Part shown: piece by piece, positions 8,125-15,964 of the stretch
Numbering within the stretch: position 1 is the stretch's first letter
How the letters are laid out: each line of letters begins with the position of its first letter
NCBI GenBank assembly: GCA_045105075.1
Contig: JBGCDD010000211.1
Span: 1 to 18,927, forward strand
Direction of reading: 5' to 3'
DNA length: 18,927 bases
Origin: JBGCDD01 sp045105075
Lineage (GTDB): Bacteria > Pseudomonadota > Alphaproteobacteria > Rhodobacterales > Rhodobacteraceae
Notes under the pieces: model-generated
Databases searched by the model: none
The model's input: the letters and a program-made list of their open reading frames with translations, nothing else
Told to the model about the DNA's origin: nothing
Program-made: the position numbers and the translations under genes

Positions 8125-8394
8125 TCAATGCAGCGTGAACTCGCCCACCTGATTGTGCCACTCTCCTGACGACAGCATTTTTCGGTGGGTAAAGCGCACA
8201 GAATGCAGCGGGCCTTCGATCTCGGACTGCCAGAATTCCACGAACTTGAACAATTTTGGATGGTCCGGCGCCAGATCGTAGTCTTGCCAGACAAAGGTAT
8301 TCAAAACATGGGTATAGTCCGGCATGCGGTAGAAAAATTCAGCCGTGGTCAGCCCATACCCCTTAAGCATCAATTCAGTTTCACTCGTCTCCAT
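8125..8394 (-). CDS. usg: Usg family protein
   Basis: An 89-residue protein matching the alphaproteobacterial Usg family, which older annotation calls a putative subunit of phosphoribosylanthranilate isomerase without firm proof. Conserved features are GYGLTTAEFFYRMPDY (residues 12-27), FVWQDYDLAPDHPKL, FWQSEIEGPLHSV and the closing GEFTLH. A TTG two codons upstream is open, but the ATG at 8394 is preferred because AAAGGG sits seven bases before it. No trp gene is near: neighbours are gyrA (divergent) and the caspase-like gene (convergent, across a terminator). The family is confident; the function is not established. Confidence 0.85.
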   Translation of the reverse strand: METSETELMLKGYGLTTAEFFYRMPDYTHVLNTFVWQDYDLAPDHPKLFKFVEFWQSEIEGPLHSVRFTHRKMLSSGEWHNQVGEFTLH

Positions 8395-8482
8395 AATCAA
8401 ACCCTTTTTGTTGCCTCATCCTGCGATGATCGCGCAAATTCGTTAAATTTCAACAAAAACAATGTGTTGGCACTTTGGTCCG

Positions 8483-8493
8483 TTGGCTGCCAA
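8483..8493. promoter_or_regulatory. TTGGCTGCCAA palindrome between usg and gyrA
   Basis: A perfect five-base inverted repeat around a single T, lying in the 192-base divergent gap, 89 bases from the usg start and 94 bases from the gyrA start. Another TTGGC half-site lies about 16 bases to its left. It could be a regulator site for either gene. A weak gyrA -35-like TTGCAC (8513-8518) lies between it and gyrA, with only a poor TAGGGT (8537-8542) as -10. This is pattern evidence only. Confidence 0.25.
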
Positions 8494-8586
8494 TGCATCT
8501 GGGCACCACCCATTGCACCTTATGTGCTGGGTCTGTTAGGGTAGAACTACTAAATATAGACCCTGCACAAAGAACAGGTATTCCCC

Positions 8587-11331
8587 GTGAGCGATACGCC
8601 AGAAACTCCTGAAAACATGGATGAAACACCGCCAGAGCGGCCCGTATATGACGGCCCTTCGGTGTCCATCGAATCGGAAATGAAGACGTCCTATCTGGAC
8701 TATGCGATGTCGGTGATCGTCAGCCGCGCCATTCCAGATCTGCGCGATGGGTTGAAACCTGTGCACCGGCGCATTCTTTATGCGATGCACGAAACCAACA
8801 ACACGCACGACAAAAGCTACCGCAAATCGGCCCGTCCGGTGGGCGATGTGATGGGCAAATACCACCCCCATGGCGACGGCGCGATTTATGACGCTCTGGT
8901 GCGCATGGCGCAGGACTTTTCGATGTCTTTGCCGTTGCTGGATGGGCAAGGCAACTTTGGCTCGATGGACGGCGATAACCCGGCCGCGATGCGCTATACC
9001 GAGGTGCGCATGGACAAACCGGCCGCAGCACTACTGGCCGATATCGAAAAAGACACTGTTGATTTCCAAGACAATTACGATGGCAAAGACCGCGAGCCTA
9101 CGGTTCTGCCCGCGCGTTTTCCCAACATGCTGGTCAACGGCGCTGGCGGCATTGCTGTCGGCATGGCGACCAACATTCCGCCGCACAACCTGGGTGAAGT
9201 CATCGACGCGACCCTTGCGCTGATCGAAGAACCCGATCTGACCAGCGAACAGCTGATAGAATATGTGCCTGGGCCGGACTTTCCCACCGGTGCTTTGATG
9301 CTGGGGCGGGCCGGTGCACGCAAGGCGTATTTGGAGGGGCGGGGCAGCGTGATCATCCGCTCGAAAACCCGTGTCGAAGAGATCAGAAAAGACCGCTATG
9401 CTATTGTTGTAGATGAGATTCCCTACCAGGTGAACAAAGCTTCGATGATCGAAAAGATCGCCGAAGCGGTGCGCGAAAAACGCATTGAAGGCGTCAGCCA
9501 TGTGCAGGACGAATCTGACCGCAACGGCGTGCGCGTGGTGGTCGAGCTGAAACGCGATGCCACCGCCGAAGTTGTGCTGAACCAGCTGTTCCGTTTTTCG
9601 CCGATGCAGACCTATTTTGGCTGCAACCTGCTGGCGCTAAACGGTGGGCGACCCGAGCAGCTGACCCTGCGCCGGTTCCTCACGTCTTTCATTGATTTCC
9701 GCGAAGATGTCGTTGCGCGCCGTACCGCGTTCGAGCTGCGCAAAGCCCGCGAACGCAGCCATATCCTTTGTGGTCTGGCCGTTGCCGTCACCAACATCGA
9801 CGAGATCGTCACAACCATTCGCCAGTCCGCCGATGCCGCCGAGGCGCGGCTCAAGCTGATGACCCGGCGCTGGCCGGCGCAACCGATCCTGGAATACATC
9901 GCCTTGATCGACGATCCGACCCACACGGCAAACGAGGACGGCACCTATAACCTTTCCGAAACCCAGGCCCGTGCGATCCTGGAACTGCGCCTGCAGCGCC
10001 TGACCCAGATTGGTGTCAAAGAAGTCACCGACGAATTGAAAGAACTGGCCGGCAAGATCCGCGAATACCTCGAAATTCTGGGCAGTCGCGATCGGATCAT
10101 GGGCATCATCACCGATGAGCTGCGCGAAGTGCGCAACCAGTTCGCGGTGCCGCGGCGCACCGAAATCGTCGACTGGTCCGGCGACATGGAAGACGAAGAC
10201 CTGATCGAGCGTGAAGACATGGTCGTCACGGTCACATCTGGTGGCTATATCAAGCGCACGCCTTTGGCGGATTTCCGCAGTCAGCGGCGCGGTGGCAAAG
10301 GCGTCGCCGGAATGCAGACCAAAGAAGAAGACGTGATCACCACGCTTTTTGTCGCCAACACCCACACTCAACTGCTGTTTTTCACCACCGAAGGCATGGT
10401 TTACAAACTCAAAACCTGGCGGTTGCCGCAAGGCGGGCGCACGTCCAAAGGCAAAGCGATTGTCAATATTCTGCCGATTCCGCCCGGTGTTTCCGTGGCG
10501 GCGATCATGCCCGTGGACCGCGATGAAAAAGAGTGGGACGATCTGCAGGTGGTCTTTGCGACCTCTGCCGGAACTGTCCGGCGTAACAAGCTGTCCGACT
10601 TTACCAACGTGATGCGCAACGGCAAAATCGCGATGAAGTTCGAAGACGAACATGCTGAAACCACACTGATAAATGCCCGCATCGCCTCGCATCAAGACGA
10701 TGTGATGCTGGTGACCAATTCGGGCCGCGCCATCCGTTTCCCAGCGACCGATGTCCGGGTGTTCAACAGCCGCGCCAGTGTTGGTGTCCGTGGGATCCGG
10801 TTGAACGGGGCTGACACGGTGGTCTCAATGTCGATCATTCGCCACTTTGACGCGACCTCGGATGAGCGCAGCGCGTACCTCAAAATGCGCAGGGCTGTCG
10901 CGGGCTTAGCAGACGATGTTGAAGCATCGGATGAAGAAGAAACCAATGCGATGGCCACGATCAGCCAGGAACGCTATGCGGAAATGTCGGCGGCGGAAAA
11001 CCTGATCCTGACAATCACATCAAAAGGCGCCGGTAAGCTCAGCTCCAGTCACGATTATCCTGTGCGCGGGCGTGGCGGCATGGGCGTTGCCGCGATGGAC
11101 AAAGCGATGCGCGGTGGCGCGGTTGTGGCGTCGTTCCCGGTCGATATGGACGATCAGATTATGCTGGCCACGTCCAAAGGCCAGTCGATCCGGGTGCCGG
11201 TTGAAGGGATTTCGTTCCGCTCGCGCAGTGCGGGTGGCGTCAAAGTGTTTGACACTGCCAAGAACGAAGAAGTCGTGAGCGTCGCGTGGATCGCAGATCA
11301 AGGTGAAGCCGAGGACGCTGCAGAAGACTGA
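8587..11331 (+). CDS. gyrA: DNA gyrase subunit A
   Basis: GyrA cuts and rejoins DNA in the A2B2 gyrase that introduces negative supercoils using ATP. It has 914 residues. The cleavage domain runs from about 37 to 540 with catalytic Tyr137 in AAMRYTEVRM (E. coli Y122). The quinolone region reads HPHGDGAIYDALVRMAQ, with Gly98 at the E. coli Ser83 position and Asp102 at Asp87. The C-terminal pinwheel begins near 545 and carries the GyrA box QRRGGKG at 566-572. An acidic insert of about 45 residues near 752-798 and an acidic tail (GEAEDAAED) are present; such an insert is usual in alphaproteobacteria. The start is GTG with AGGT upstream; a later in-frame ATG (MDETPPERPV) is possible. It ends in a strong terminator. 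Confidence 0.97.
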   Translation: MSDTPETPENMDETPPERPVYDGPSVSIESEMKTSYLDYAMSVIVSRAIPDLRDGLKPVHRRILYAMHETNNTHDKSYRKSARPVGDVMGKYHPHGDGAIYDALVRMAQDFSMSLPLLDGQGNFGSMDGDNPAAMRYTEVRMDKPAAALLADIEKDTVDFQDNYDGKDREPTVLPARFPNMLVNGAGGIAVGMATNIPPHNLGEVIDATLALIEEPDLTSEQLIEYVPGPDFPTGALMLGRAGARKAYLEGRGSVIIRSKTRVEEIRKDRYAIVVDEIPYQVNKASMIEKIAEAVREKRIEGVSHVQDESDRNGVRVVVELKRDATAEVVLNQLFRFSPMQTYFGCNLLALNGGRPEQLTLRRFLTSFIDFREDVVARRTAFELRKARERSHILCGLAVAVTNIDEIVTTIRQSADAAEARLKLMTRRWPAQPILEYIALIDDPTHTANEDGTYNLSETQARAILELRLQRLTQIGVKEVTDELKELAGKIREYLEILGSRDRIMGIITDELREVRNQFAVPRRTEIVDWSGDMEDEDLIEREDMVVTVTSGGYIKRTPLADFRSQRRGGKGVAGMQTKEEDVITTLFVANTHTQLLFFTTEGMVYKLKTWRLPQGGRTSKGKAIVNILPIPPGVSVAAIMPVDRDEKEWDDLQVVFATSAGTVRRNKLSDFTNVMRNGKIAMKFEDEHAETTLINARIASHQDDVMLVTNSGRAIRFPATDVRVFNSRASVGVRGIRLNGADTVVSMSIIRHFDATSDERSAYLKMRRAVAGLADDVEASDEEETNAMATISQERYAEMSAAENLILTITSKGAGKLSSSHDYPVRGRGGMGVAAMDKAMRGGAVVASFPVDMDDQIMLATSKGQSIRVPVEGISFRSRSAGGVKVFDTAKNEEVVSVAWIADQGEAEDAAED

Positions 11332-11332
11332 T

Positions 11333-11365
11333 CTGTCCAGCGCCGGAAACGCTGGACAGGTTTTT
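11333..11365 (+). terminator. Intrinsic terminator of gyrA
   Basis: CTGTCCAGCG (11333-11342) and CGCTGGACAG (11350-11359) form a perfect ten-pair stem with a seven-base loop, followed by G and five T (11361-11365). The stem starts two bases after the gyrA stop. The convergent gene on the minus strand stops six bases beyond it; on that strand the hairpin lacks a T-run. Confidence 0.9.
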
Positions 11366-11371
11366 CGTGAC

Positions 11372-11773
11372 TCAGTTGCCCGAGCTGTTCGAGCTGCTCG
11401 TGGTGCTGCTTGTGGTGCTGCTTGACGTGCTTGAGACCCCGCCACCACCTCCGCCACCTGCAGCCGCCAAAGCAAGAATGCCAATCAGACCCGCGCCCGC
11501 CGCGCCTGCGCTCAGGCCACCGCCCAACACAGCCGCGCCGCCGCCCGAGGCCGCGCCAGCTTCTGCTATCCGGCGGCAGTACCGCGTGGGCACACCGTTG
11601 ACGTTTTCGACTTCGCTGCGGCAAAAATAGGTTACGCCATCATTACCAACCACTTTCAGCGGCAGTTCGGGCACACCAGAGGCACCCGTGACACTTTGTT
11701 GCTGGGTTTGCTGGGCTTGCGCTCCAGCGGCCAGAACCGTGGCCGCAACAGCGACCAAAACCAATCTTTTCAT
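11372..11773 (-). CDS. Small secreted Gly/Ser-rich protein, function unknown
   Basis: A 133-residue protein with a clear signal peptide (MKRLVLVAVAATVLAAGAQA, cleavage near residue 20). After a Gln-rich stretch there is a short possibly folded segment, PLKVVGNDGVTYFCRSEVE, with C51 and C66 in FCR...RYCRR; these could form a disulfide. Residues 77-112 are Gly/Ala/Leu-rich and hydrophobic enough to be a membrane or aggregation segment, ending in seven glycines. The final 21 residues are nearly all Ser and Thr. A GTG six codons upstream is open, but the ATG at 11773 has GAGAG in a suitable place and begins the signal peptide. I do not recognise a family. It may be an envelope or surface protein. 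Confidence 0.7.
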   Translation of the reverse strand: MKRLVLVAVAATVLAAGAQAQQTQQQSVTGASGVPELPLKVVGNDGVTYFCRSEVENVNGVPTRYCRRIAEAGAASGGGAAVLGGGLSAGAAGAGLIGILALAAAGGGGGGGVSSTSSSTTSSTTSSSNSSGN

Positions 11774-11821
11774 GTATTTACTCTCACTCACTACCTAAAG
11801 TGCCTCAAGAGTAAGCAGGCG

Positions 11822-11874
11822 GTCAGCCGTAGAAACAGGGGGAAAAATCCACCTCGTGCATCATTGCGGCTGAC
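11822..11874. repeat. 8-bp inverted repeat with 37-nt loop upstream of the secreted protein gene
   Basis: GTCAGCCG (11822-11829) is the exact reverse complement of CGGCTGAC (11867-11874). It lies 48 bases upstream of the small secreted protein's ATG, within the 233-base divergent gap. It could be a stem in a 5' leader or two halves of a spaced operator. The rest of the gap is AT-richer (for example GGATTTTCGGATTTTTTGG around 11913-11931) but shows no clear promoter hexamers. Confidence 0.35.
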
Positions 11875-12006
11875 GGGCCAAAAACCGCTGATTTGACTCA
11901 TAAAACAGGCGGATTTTCGGATTTTTTGGCGCAATCTGCGGCGGCGCTTAACGTCATTGTAACCTGTCGTCCTGCAAATTGACGCCTTATCAGGAGCGTG
12001 ACGCAC

Positions 12007-12357
12007 ATGAACCTTTATACTTGCCAAATCGATCTGAAAGACGATGCCAAAGCACTGGCATTTGCCAAAGCGGTCGACGATTGGATGTCATATCTAAAGA
12101 CCAAGGGCGTCATCGGGCACTGGCGGTTGTTGCGGCGTAAGTTGAACCTGTCGGCCGGATGTTTCCGCGATTTCGTGCTTGAGATTGAGGTTGAGGATCT
12201 GGCGCAACTTGACAGCGCGTTTCGTCTGACCGGACAACACGATGAAGACATTGCCACTTTGCACCGGGCGGTCAACACGTTGATTTCCAAGTCGGATTTC
12301 GGATTGTACCGGCCCTTCCCCGATCCAGAGCGCGCGGAACGCATGGCGCTGCTCTGA
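12007..12357 (+). CDS. Conserved hypothetical protein, small (possibly DUF6614)
   Basis: A 116-residue soluble protein with no signal peptide. It reads MNLYTCQIDLKDDAKALAFA, then WMSYLKTKGVIGHWRLLRRK, then FRDFVLEIEVEDLAQLDSAF, and ends with LYRPFPDPERAER. A strand, a helix, a Trp/Arg-rich middle and a second strand-helix pair suggest a ferredoxin-like or dimeric alpha-beta barrel fold (inference). It resembles an uncharacterised Rhodobacteraceae family that I believe is DUF6614, though I cannot confirm the number. A GTG three codons upstream is open, but AGGAG (11992-11996) is too close to it and lies ten bases before the ATG at 12007. No partner gene is evident: the neighbours are divergent and convergent. 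Confidence 0.72.
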   Translation: MNLYTCQIDLKDDAKALAFAKAVDDWMSYLKTKGVIGHWRLLRRKLNLSAGCFRDFVLEIEVEDLAQLDSAFRLTGQHDEDIATLHRAVNTLISKSDFGLYRPFPDPERAERMALL

Positions 12358-12363
12358 CAGCGC

Positions 12364-12399
12364 CTTAGGCGGCGCAATCGCGCCACCCTGGGCCCTAAG
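12364..12399. terminator. Nested hairpin between convergent genes
   Basis: The outer stem CTTAGG (12364-12369) / CCTAAG (12394-12399) encloses an inner stem GGCGC (12371-12375) / GCGCC (12380-12384) with loop AATC. It fills the 44-base gap between the convergent hypothetical gene and the M32 carboxypeptidase gene. There is no T-run on either side, so a termination role is only suggested by position. Confidence 0.35.
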
Positions 12400-12401
12400 T
12401 G

Positions 12402-13871
12402 TTATAGATCGTAAAGCGCACCAAACTTGGTCTCAAGATATCGGATCAAAGGCGCGTGATCTGGCGCCATACCGCTGGCACGTTCGATCACATCGCGCGG
12501 TTCGTAAAGACCACCGTGGCGTTGCAGGTTTTGCGTCAGCCAATCCGTTGCGGGCGCGGTATCCCCCTTTGCCAGATGTGTATCCAGATCAGGAACAGCT
12601 TCGCGCAACGCCTCGTGCAGACATCCGGCATAAACATTGCCCAAAGAATAGGTCGGGAAATAGCCAAACAACCCAACCGACCAATGCACATCTTGCAAAC
12701 ACCCGTTCGACGGTTTGTCGACGCCATAGCCAAAGTCCGCCAGAAAACGATCGTTCCAGGCTGCTTCCAAGTCATCAACCAAAAGATCACCCGCCATCAC
12801 AGCGCGTTCCAGATCGAAGCGCAGCCTGATGTGCAGGTTATACTGCACCTCGTCTGCTTCAGTTCGAATGTAGCCATTGCTGACCCGATTGACCGCTTTG
12901 TAAAACGCCCGCGCGTCCGGCACCCCAAAGTCGCCAAAAACCTCTTTCATTTGCTCAAACAGCCAGGCTGTGAACGCTTCACTGCGCCCGATCTGGTTTT
13001 CATAGATCCGGCTTTGGCTTTCATGCACTCCCATCGACACACCGCGCCCCAAAGGCGTCAACGCATAGTCAGATGCGATGTTCTGTTCATACGAACCGTG
13101 GCCGACCTCATGAATTGTCGAATAAAAGCAATTGAATGGGTCGGTTTCGCTGGTGCGCGTGGTGATGCGCACATCGTCGCCGCTGCCTGAACTGAACGGA
13201 TGCACGGCCTTGTCAACGCGCCCACGCGCCATGTCATAGCCAAACTGACGGGCCAGTTTGCGGGTCAATTGCATCTGCTTTGCGGCCGGATAAGTCCCGC
13301 TGAGTGCGTCTGGCGCGGGCTTGTCCAGAATCGCGGCCCGCAGCGCCACCAGCGCCGGGCGCATGGCATCAAAAATCGCAGCGATTTGCCCGCCGGTTGT
13401 GCCCGGTTCATAATCTGCCAGCATCGCATCATACCGGTCGCCCCCGGCCGCAAGGGCCGCACCCTCTTCGCGTTTGAGGCTCACAACCTCGGTCAGAACC
13501 GGCAAAAACGCTGCCACATCTTCGTCCGCGCGGGCCTCGGCCCACTTGCCTTGTGCTTCGGATGTGACCTGCGCGATGCGTTTGGCCAAATCTGCGGGCA
13601 CTTTGCTGGCACGCTCAAACGCACGGCGGATTTCACGCAGCTGAGCTGTGCCAACTGCGTCGGGCGCTTCGGCCTTGGCCAGCCAATCGCCCACTTCCGG
13701 CGCAGCCCGGCGCGCGTGCAACACCGATTCAATAGCCGCCATCTCTTGTCCGCGCTGCACCGCAGACCCGCGCGGCATCATGGTTTCCTGGTCCCAACCC
13801 AAACGTCCCGCGATCTGGCCCAGGGCCGAGGTTTCGCGGGTGTAGGCCATCAGATCATCATATGCGCTCAT
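12402..13871 (-). CDS. M32 family metallocarboxypeptidase
   Basis: A cytoplasmic zinc (or cobalt) carboxypeptidase of the thermostable carboxypeptidase 1 / M32 family, which trims C-terminal residues from peptides. At 489 residues it is the normal length. All family marks are visible: HPF (224-226), DVRITT (233-238), the metal site HEVGH (254-258), the third ligand Glu284 in HESQSR, YIRTEADEVQYN (334-345), GCLQDVHW (390-397) and GYFPTYSLGN (403-412). The frame is open for 24 more codons upstream, but MSAYDDLMAYTRETSALGQI is the family-like start and its ATG overlaps the ctaA stop (ATGA, 13871-13868), which implies coupling. A link to heme A synthesis is not obvious, so co-transcription may be incidental. 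Confidence 0.94.
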   Translation of the reverse strand: MSAYDDLMAYTRETSALGQIAGRLGWDQETMMPRGSAVQRGQEMAAIESVLHARRAAPEVGDWLAKAEAPDAVGTAQLREIRRAFERASKVPADLAKRIAQVTSEAQGKWAEARADEDVAAFLPVLTEVVSLKREEGAALAAGGDRYDAMLADYEPGTTGGQIAAIFDAMRPALVALRAAILDKPAPDALSGTYPAAKQMQLTRKLARQFGYDMARGRVDKAVHPFSSGSGDDVRITTRTSETDPFNCFYSTIHEVGHGSYEQNIASDYALTPLGRGVSMGVHESQSRIYENQIGRSEAFTAWLFEQMKEVFGDFGVPDARAFYKAVNRVSNGYIRTEADEVQYNLHIRLRFDLERAVMAGDLLVDDLEAAWNDRFLADFGYGVDKPSNGCLQDVHWSVGLFGYFPTYSLGNVYAGCLHEALREAVPDLDTHLAKGDTAPATDWLTQNLQRHGGLYEPRDVIERASGMAPDHAPLIRYLETKFGALYDL

Positions 13872-15019
13872 GCCGCGCCCTTTCTCACAGAGGTGGCGAC
13901 CGGATAGGCCGACAGGAACCGCGCGCGCAGGATCAAAACCCACAACACCACGGCCAAAAATTGATGCACAATCGCGATATGCACCGGCGCACCATAGAGC
14001 ACGGTGACAATGCCCAGCACGATTTGCAGCGCCAGTGCCACAAACATCGCGTTGAAGGCAAATTTGGTTTTGTCATGGGCCGAGCGACGCCCGCGCAGCC
14101 AAACCACAACGCCAAAGGCAAACAAAACATAGCCGGTGACGCGGTGGATGAACTGTACCAGTCCAGGGTTTTCGAAGAAATTCTTCCAGACGGGCTCGAT
14201 CATCAGCGGATCAGGCGGCAGCAATTGCCCGCCCATCAACGGCCAATCCGTATAGCTGCGGCCGGCGTCAATCCCGGCGACCAATGCGCCAATCAGAATT
14301 TGCAGAAACGCAAAGTGCAAAAGGCCAGTGGAGAGACCAAACTGTTTGCCCTCACGCGCGCGGCGGGCCTGCATCAGATCGCGTTCAGCACGCCCCAGCA
14401 TCAAGATGTACCACGCGATGAAGCCCAAAATCACAAAGGCCAGCCCCAAATGCGTGGCAAGGCGATAGCTGGCCACGCTGGTCACGCCCTGTCCTTGGGT
14501 CACGCCCGAGGCCACCATCCACCAGCCAATGGCACCCTGCGCGCCGCCCAAAGCCCCCAGCAGCAACAATCGCGGTGTCCAGCCTGTGGGGATTTGGCGT
14601 GCGGCCAGAAAGCCAAAGAAACCAACCGCCCACACCAGGCCAATGACACGACCCAATTGGCGATGGCCCCACTCCCACCAATAAATCACCTTGAAATCAG
14701 ACAGTTCCATCCATTGATTTTCAATCTGGAACTGGTCGATTTCCTTGTATTTGTCGAATTCCGATTGCCATTCGACGTCGCTCATCGGGGGCAAAGCCCC
14801 GGTGATCGGGCGCCATTCGGTGATCGAAAGGCCACTGTCCGTCAGCCGGGTCAAGCCGCCAACCGCAATCATGATCACCACCAGCGCAAACAGCGCCATC
14901 AGCCAGATCCGGATGCCGCGCCGTGCGCCAGTGCGGCCGCGATCAATCACGCCGGGCGCCACAGCGGCGGCGGCAACAGGCGCGTTAACCTCTTCAAAAA
15001 TGCTGCGTTTCTTGCTCAT
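13868..15019 (-). CDS. ctaA: Heme A synthase (COX15/CtaA)
   Basis: This inner-membrane enzyme oxidises the C8 methyl of heme O to the formyl group of heme A for aa3-type cytochrome oxidase. It has 383 residues with about eight transmembrane helices (roughly 36-58, 124-142, 150-170, 188-208, 230-250, 288-308, 320-342 and 348-366). The conserved histidines expected for heme sites appear as H119 (WEWGHRQLGR), H190 (ATHLGLAF), H292 (IHRVTGY) and H352 (IVHQFLA). The segment GLTRLTDSGLSITEW (55-69) is a strong family signature. GAGGA lies four bases before the ATG. It sits 60 bases downstream of the trmJ-like gene and overlaps the M32 peptidase start. No other cta gene is in the window. Confidence 0.95.
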   Translation of the reverse strand: MSKKRSIFEEVNAPVAAAAVAPGVIDRGRTGARRGIRIWLMALFALVVIMIAVGGLTRLTDSGLSITEWRPITGALPPMSDVEWQSEFDKYKEIDQFQIENQWMELSDFKVIYWWEWGHRQLGRVIGLVWAVGFFGFLAARQIPTGWTPRLLLLGALGGAQGAIGWWMVASGVTQGQGVTSVASYRLATHLGLAFVILGFIAWYILMLGRAERDLMQARRAREGKQFGLSTGLLHFAFLQILIGALVAGIDAGRSYTDWPLMGGQLLPPDPLMIEPVWKNFFENPGLVQFIHRVTGYVLFAFGVVVWLRGRRSAHDKTKFAFNAMFVALALQIVLGIVTVLYGAPVHIAIVHQFLAVVLWVLILRARFLSAYPVATSVRKGAA

Positions 15020-15079
15020 CGCATCCTCGTTCTTGTCTTGGCAGACCCTAGGCGTGGTCCCTTGCGACGTCCAGAGCGC

Positions 15080-15826
15080 TCAGTCGTCGCGTTCTTTCCA
15101 GCGGACCATCTGCCGCATCACCCCGTGGAGCATGCGCACATCGGCCTGTGTCAGGGGCATACGCGACCACAGGTTGCGCAGATTGGTTTTCATGCTGGCT
15201 GCTTTTGTCGCAGGGAAAAACAGACCGGCGTCTTCCAGCCGTGTTTCATAGTGATCCGCCAGCTTTTCGACTTCGTGCCCCTGCGCCCAAGTTGAGCGGC
15301 CCATCTCAACCGTTTCATGCACCACATCACCGGTTTGACGACGCCACTCATAGCCCATCAGCAACGCGCATTGCGCCAAGTTCAGCGATGGGAACTCCGG
15401 GTTCACCGGCACCGAGATGATCGCATTGGCGCGCGCGATGTCGTCGTTTTCCAGACCTGCGCGTTCGGGGCCAAACAGGATCGCCACCTTTTCGCCTGCC
15501 TGGATCAGATCGCGGGTATGGCGCATGGCGTGTTCGGGGCTGAAGATCGGTTTGGTCAGCCCCCGCTCGCGCGCGGTGGTGGCCATCACATAGGTGCAAT
15601 CGGCCAAGGCTGAGGGCAAATCAGGGCAGAGCGCCGCCCCATCCAGCACCCGCCCCGCGCCGCTGGCCAAGGCCGTGGCGGCCGGATTGGGCCAGCCATC
15701 ACGCGGGGCCACCAAACGCATGCGCGACAGGCCAAAATTCCACATCGCGCGAGCCGCCGCGCCGATGTTTTCACCCATCTGGGGGCGCACCAAAACAATC
15801 AAAGGCTGGCGCTGTTCATCGGTCAT
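15080..15826 (-). CDS. trmJ: tRNA (cytidine/uridine-2'-O-)-methyltransferase, TrmJ-like (SPOUT)
   Basis: This SpoU/TrmH-superfamily enzyme transfers methyl from SAM to a ribose 2'-OH; in TrmJ the target is position 32 of certain tRNAs. It has 248 residues. Motif 1 is RPQMGENIGAAARAMWNFGL (14-33, with N20), motif 2 is ILFGPERAGLENDDI (116-130), and motif 3 is SLNLAQCALLMGYE (147-160), forming the trefoil-knot SAM site. The C-terminal 80 residues form a helical extension as in TrmJ. A TTG five codons upstream is open, but the ATG at 15826 has GGAG six bases before it. It probably leads the trmJ-ctaA-M32 series. The family is sure; the exact nucleotide target is inferred from similarity. Confidence 0.86.
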   Translation of the reverse strand: MTDEQRQPLIVLVRPQMGENIGAAARAMWNFGLSRMRLVAPRDGWPNPAATALASGAGRVLDGAALCPDLPSALADCTYVMATTARERGLTKPIFSPEHAMRHTRDLIQAGEKVAILFGPERAGLENDDIARANAIISVPVNPEFPSLNLAQCALLMGYEWRRQTGDVVHETVEMGRSTWAQGHEVEKLADHYETRLEDAGLFFPATKAASMKTNLRNLWSRMPLTQADVRMLHGVMRQMVRWKERDD

Positions 15827-15912
15827 GACACTCTCCGGCAAGGCATGGGTTCTCTATGGGGCGCGCGCGCGCAGGGCAAGGTGTGGTGCCACAGGCGGCA
15901 AAAAACTTTGCC

Positions 15913-15924
15913 TTGGCGCGCCAA
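15913..15924. promoter_or_regulatory. TTGGCGCGCCAA perfect palindrome
   Basis: A perfect 12-base palindrome in the 138-base gap between divergent trmJ and the ThiE-like gene, 40 bases before the latter's ATG. About 40 bases to the left is a (GC)6 run (15861-15872). It may be an operator. A weak -35-like TTGCCT (15908-15913) abuts it, with only a poor TACACC downstream. No regulator is identified. Confidence 0.3.
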
Positions 15925-15964
15925 TTCGCTACACCGGCGCAAAATCATACCAAGGATCCGCGCT

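Noticed and set aside
9637..10695. 352-codon open frame opposite gyrA
   Set aside because: Antisense shadow within a universally conserved gene.
13862..15295. 477-codon open frame opposite ctaA
   Set aside because: Composition is His/Gln/Pro/Arg-rich with no domain, and ctaA motifs are complete on the minus strand.
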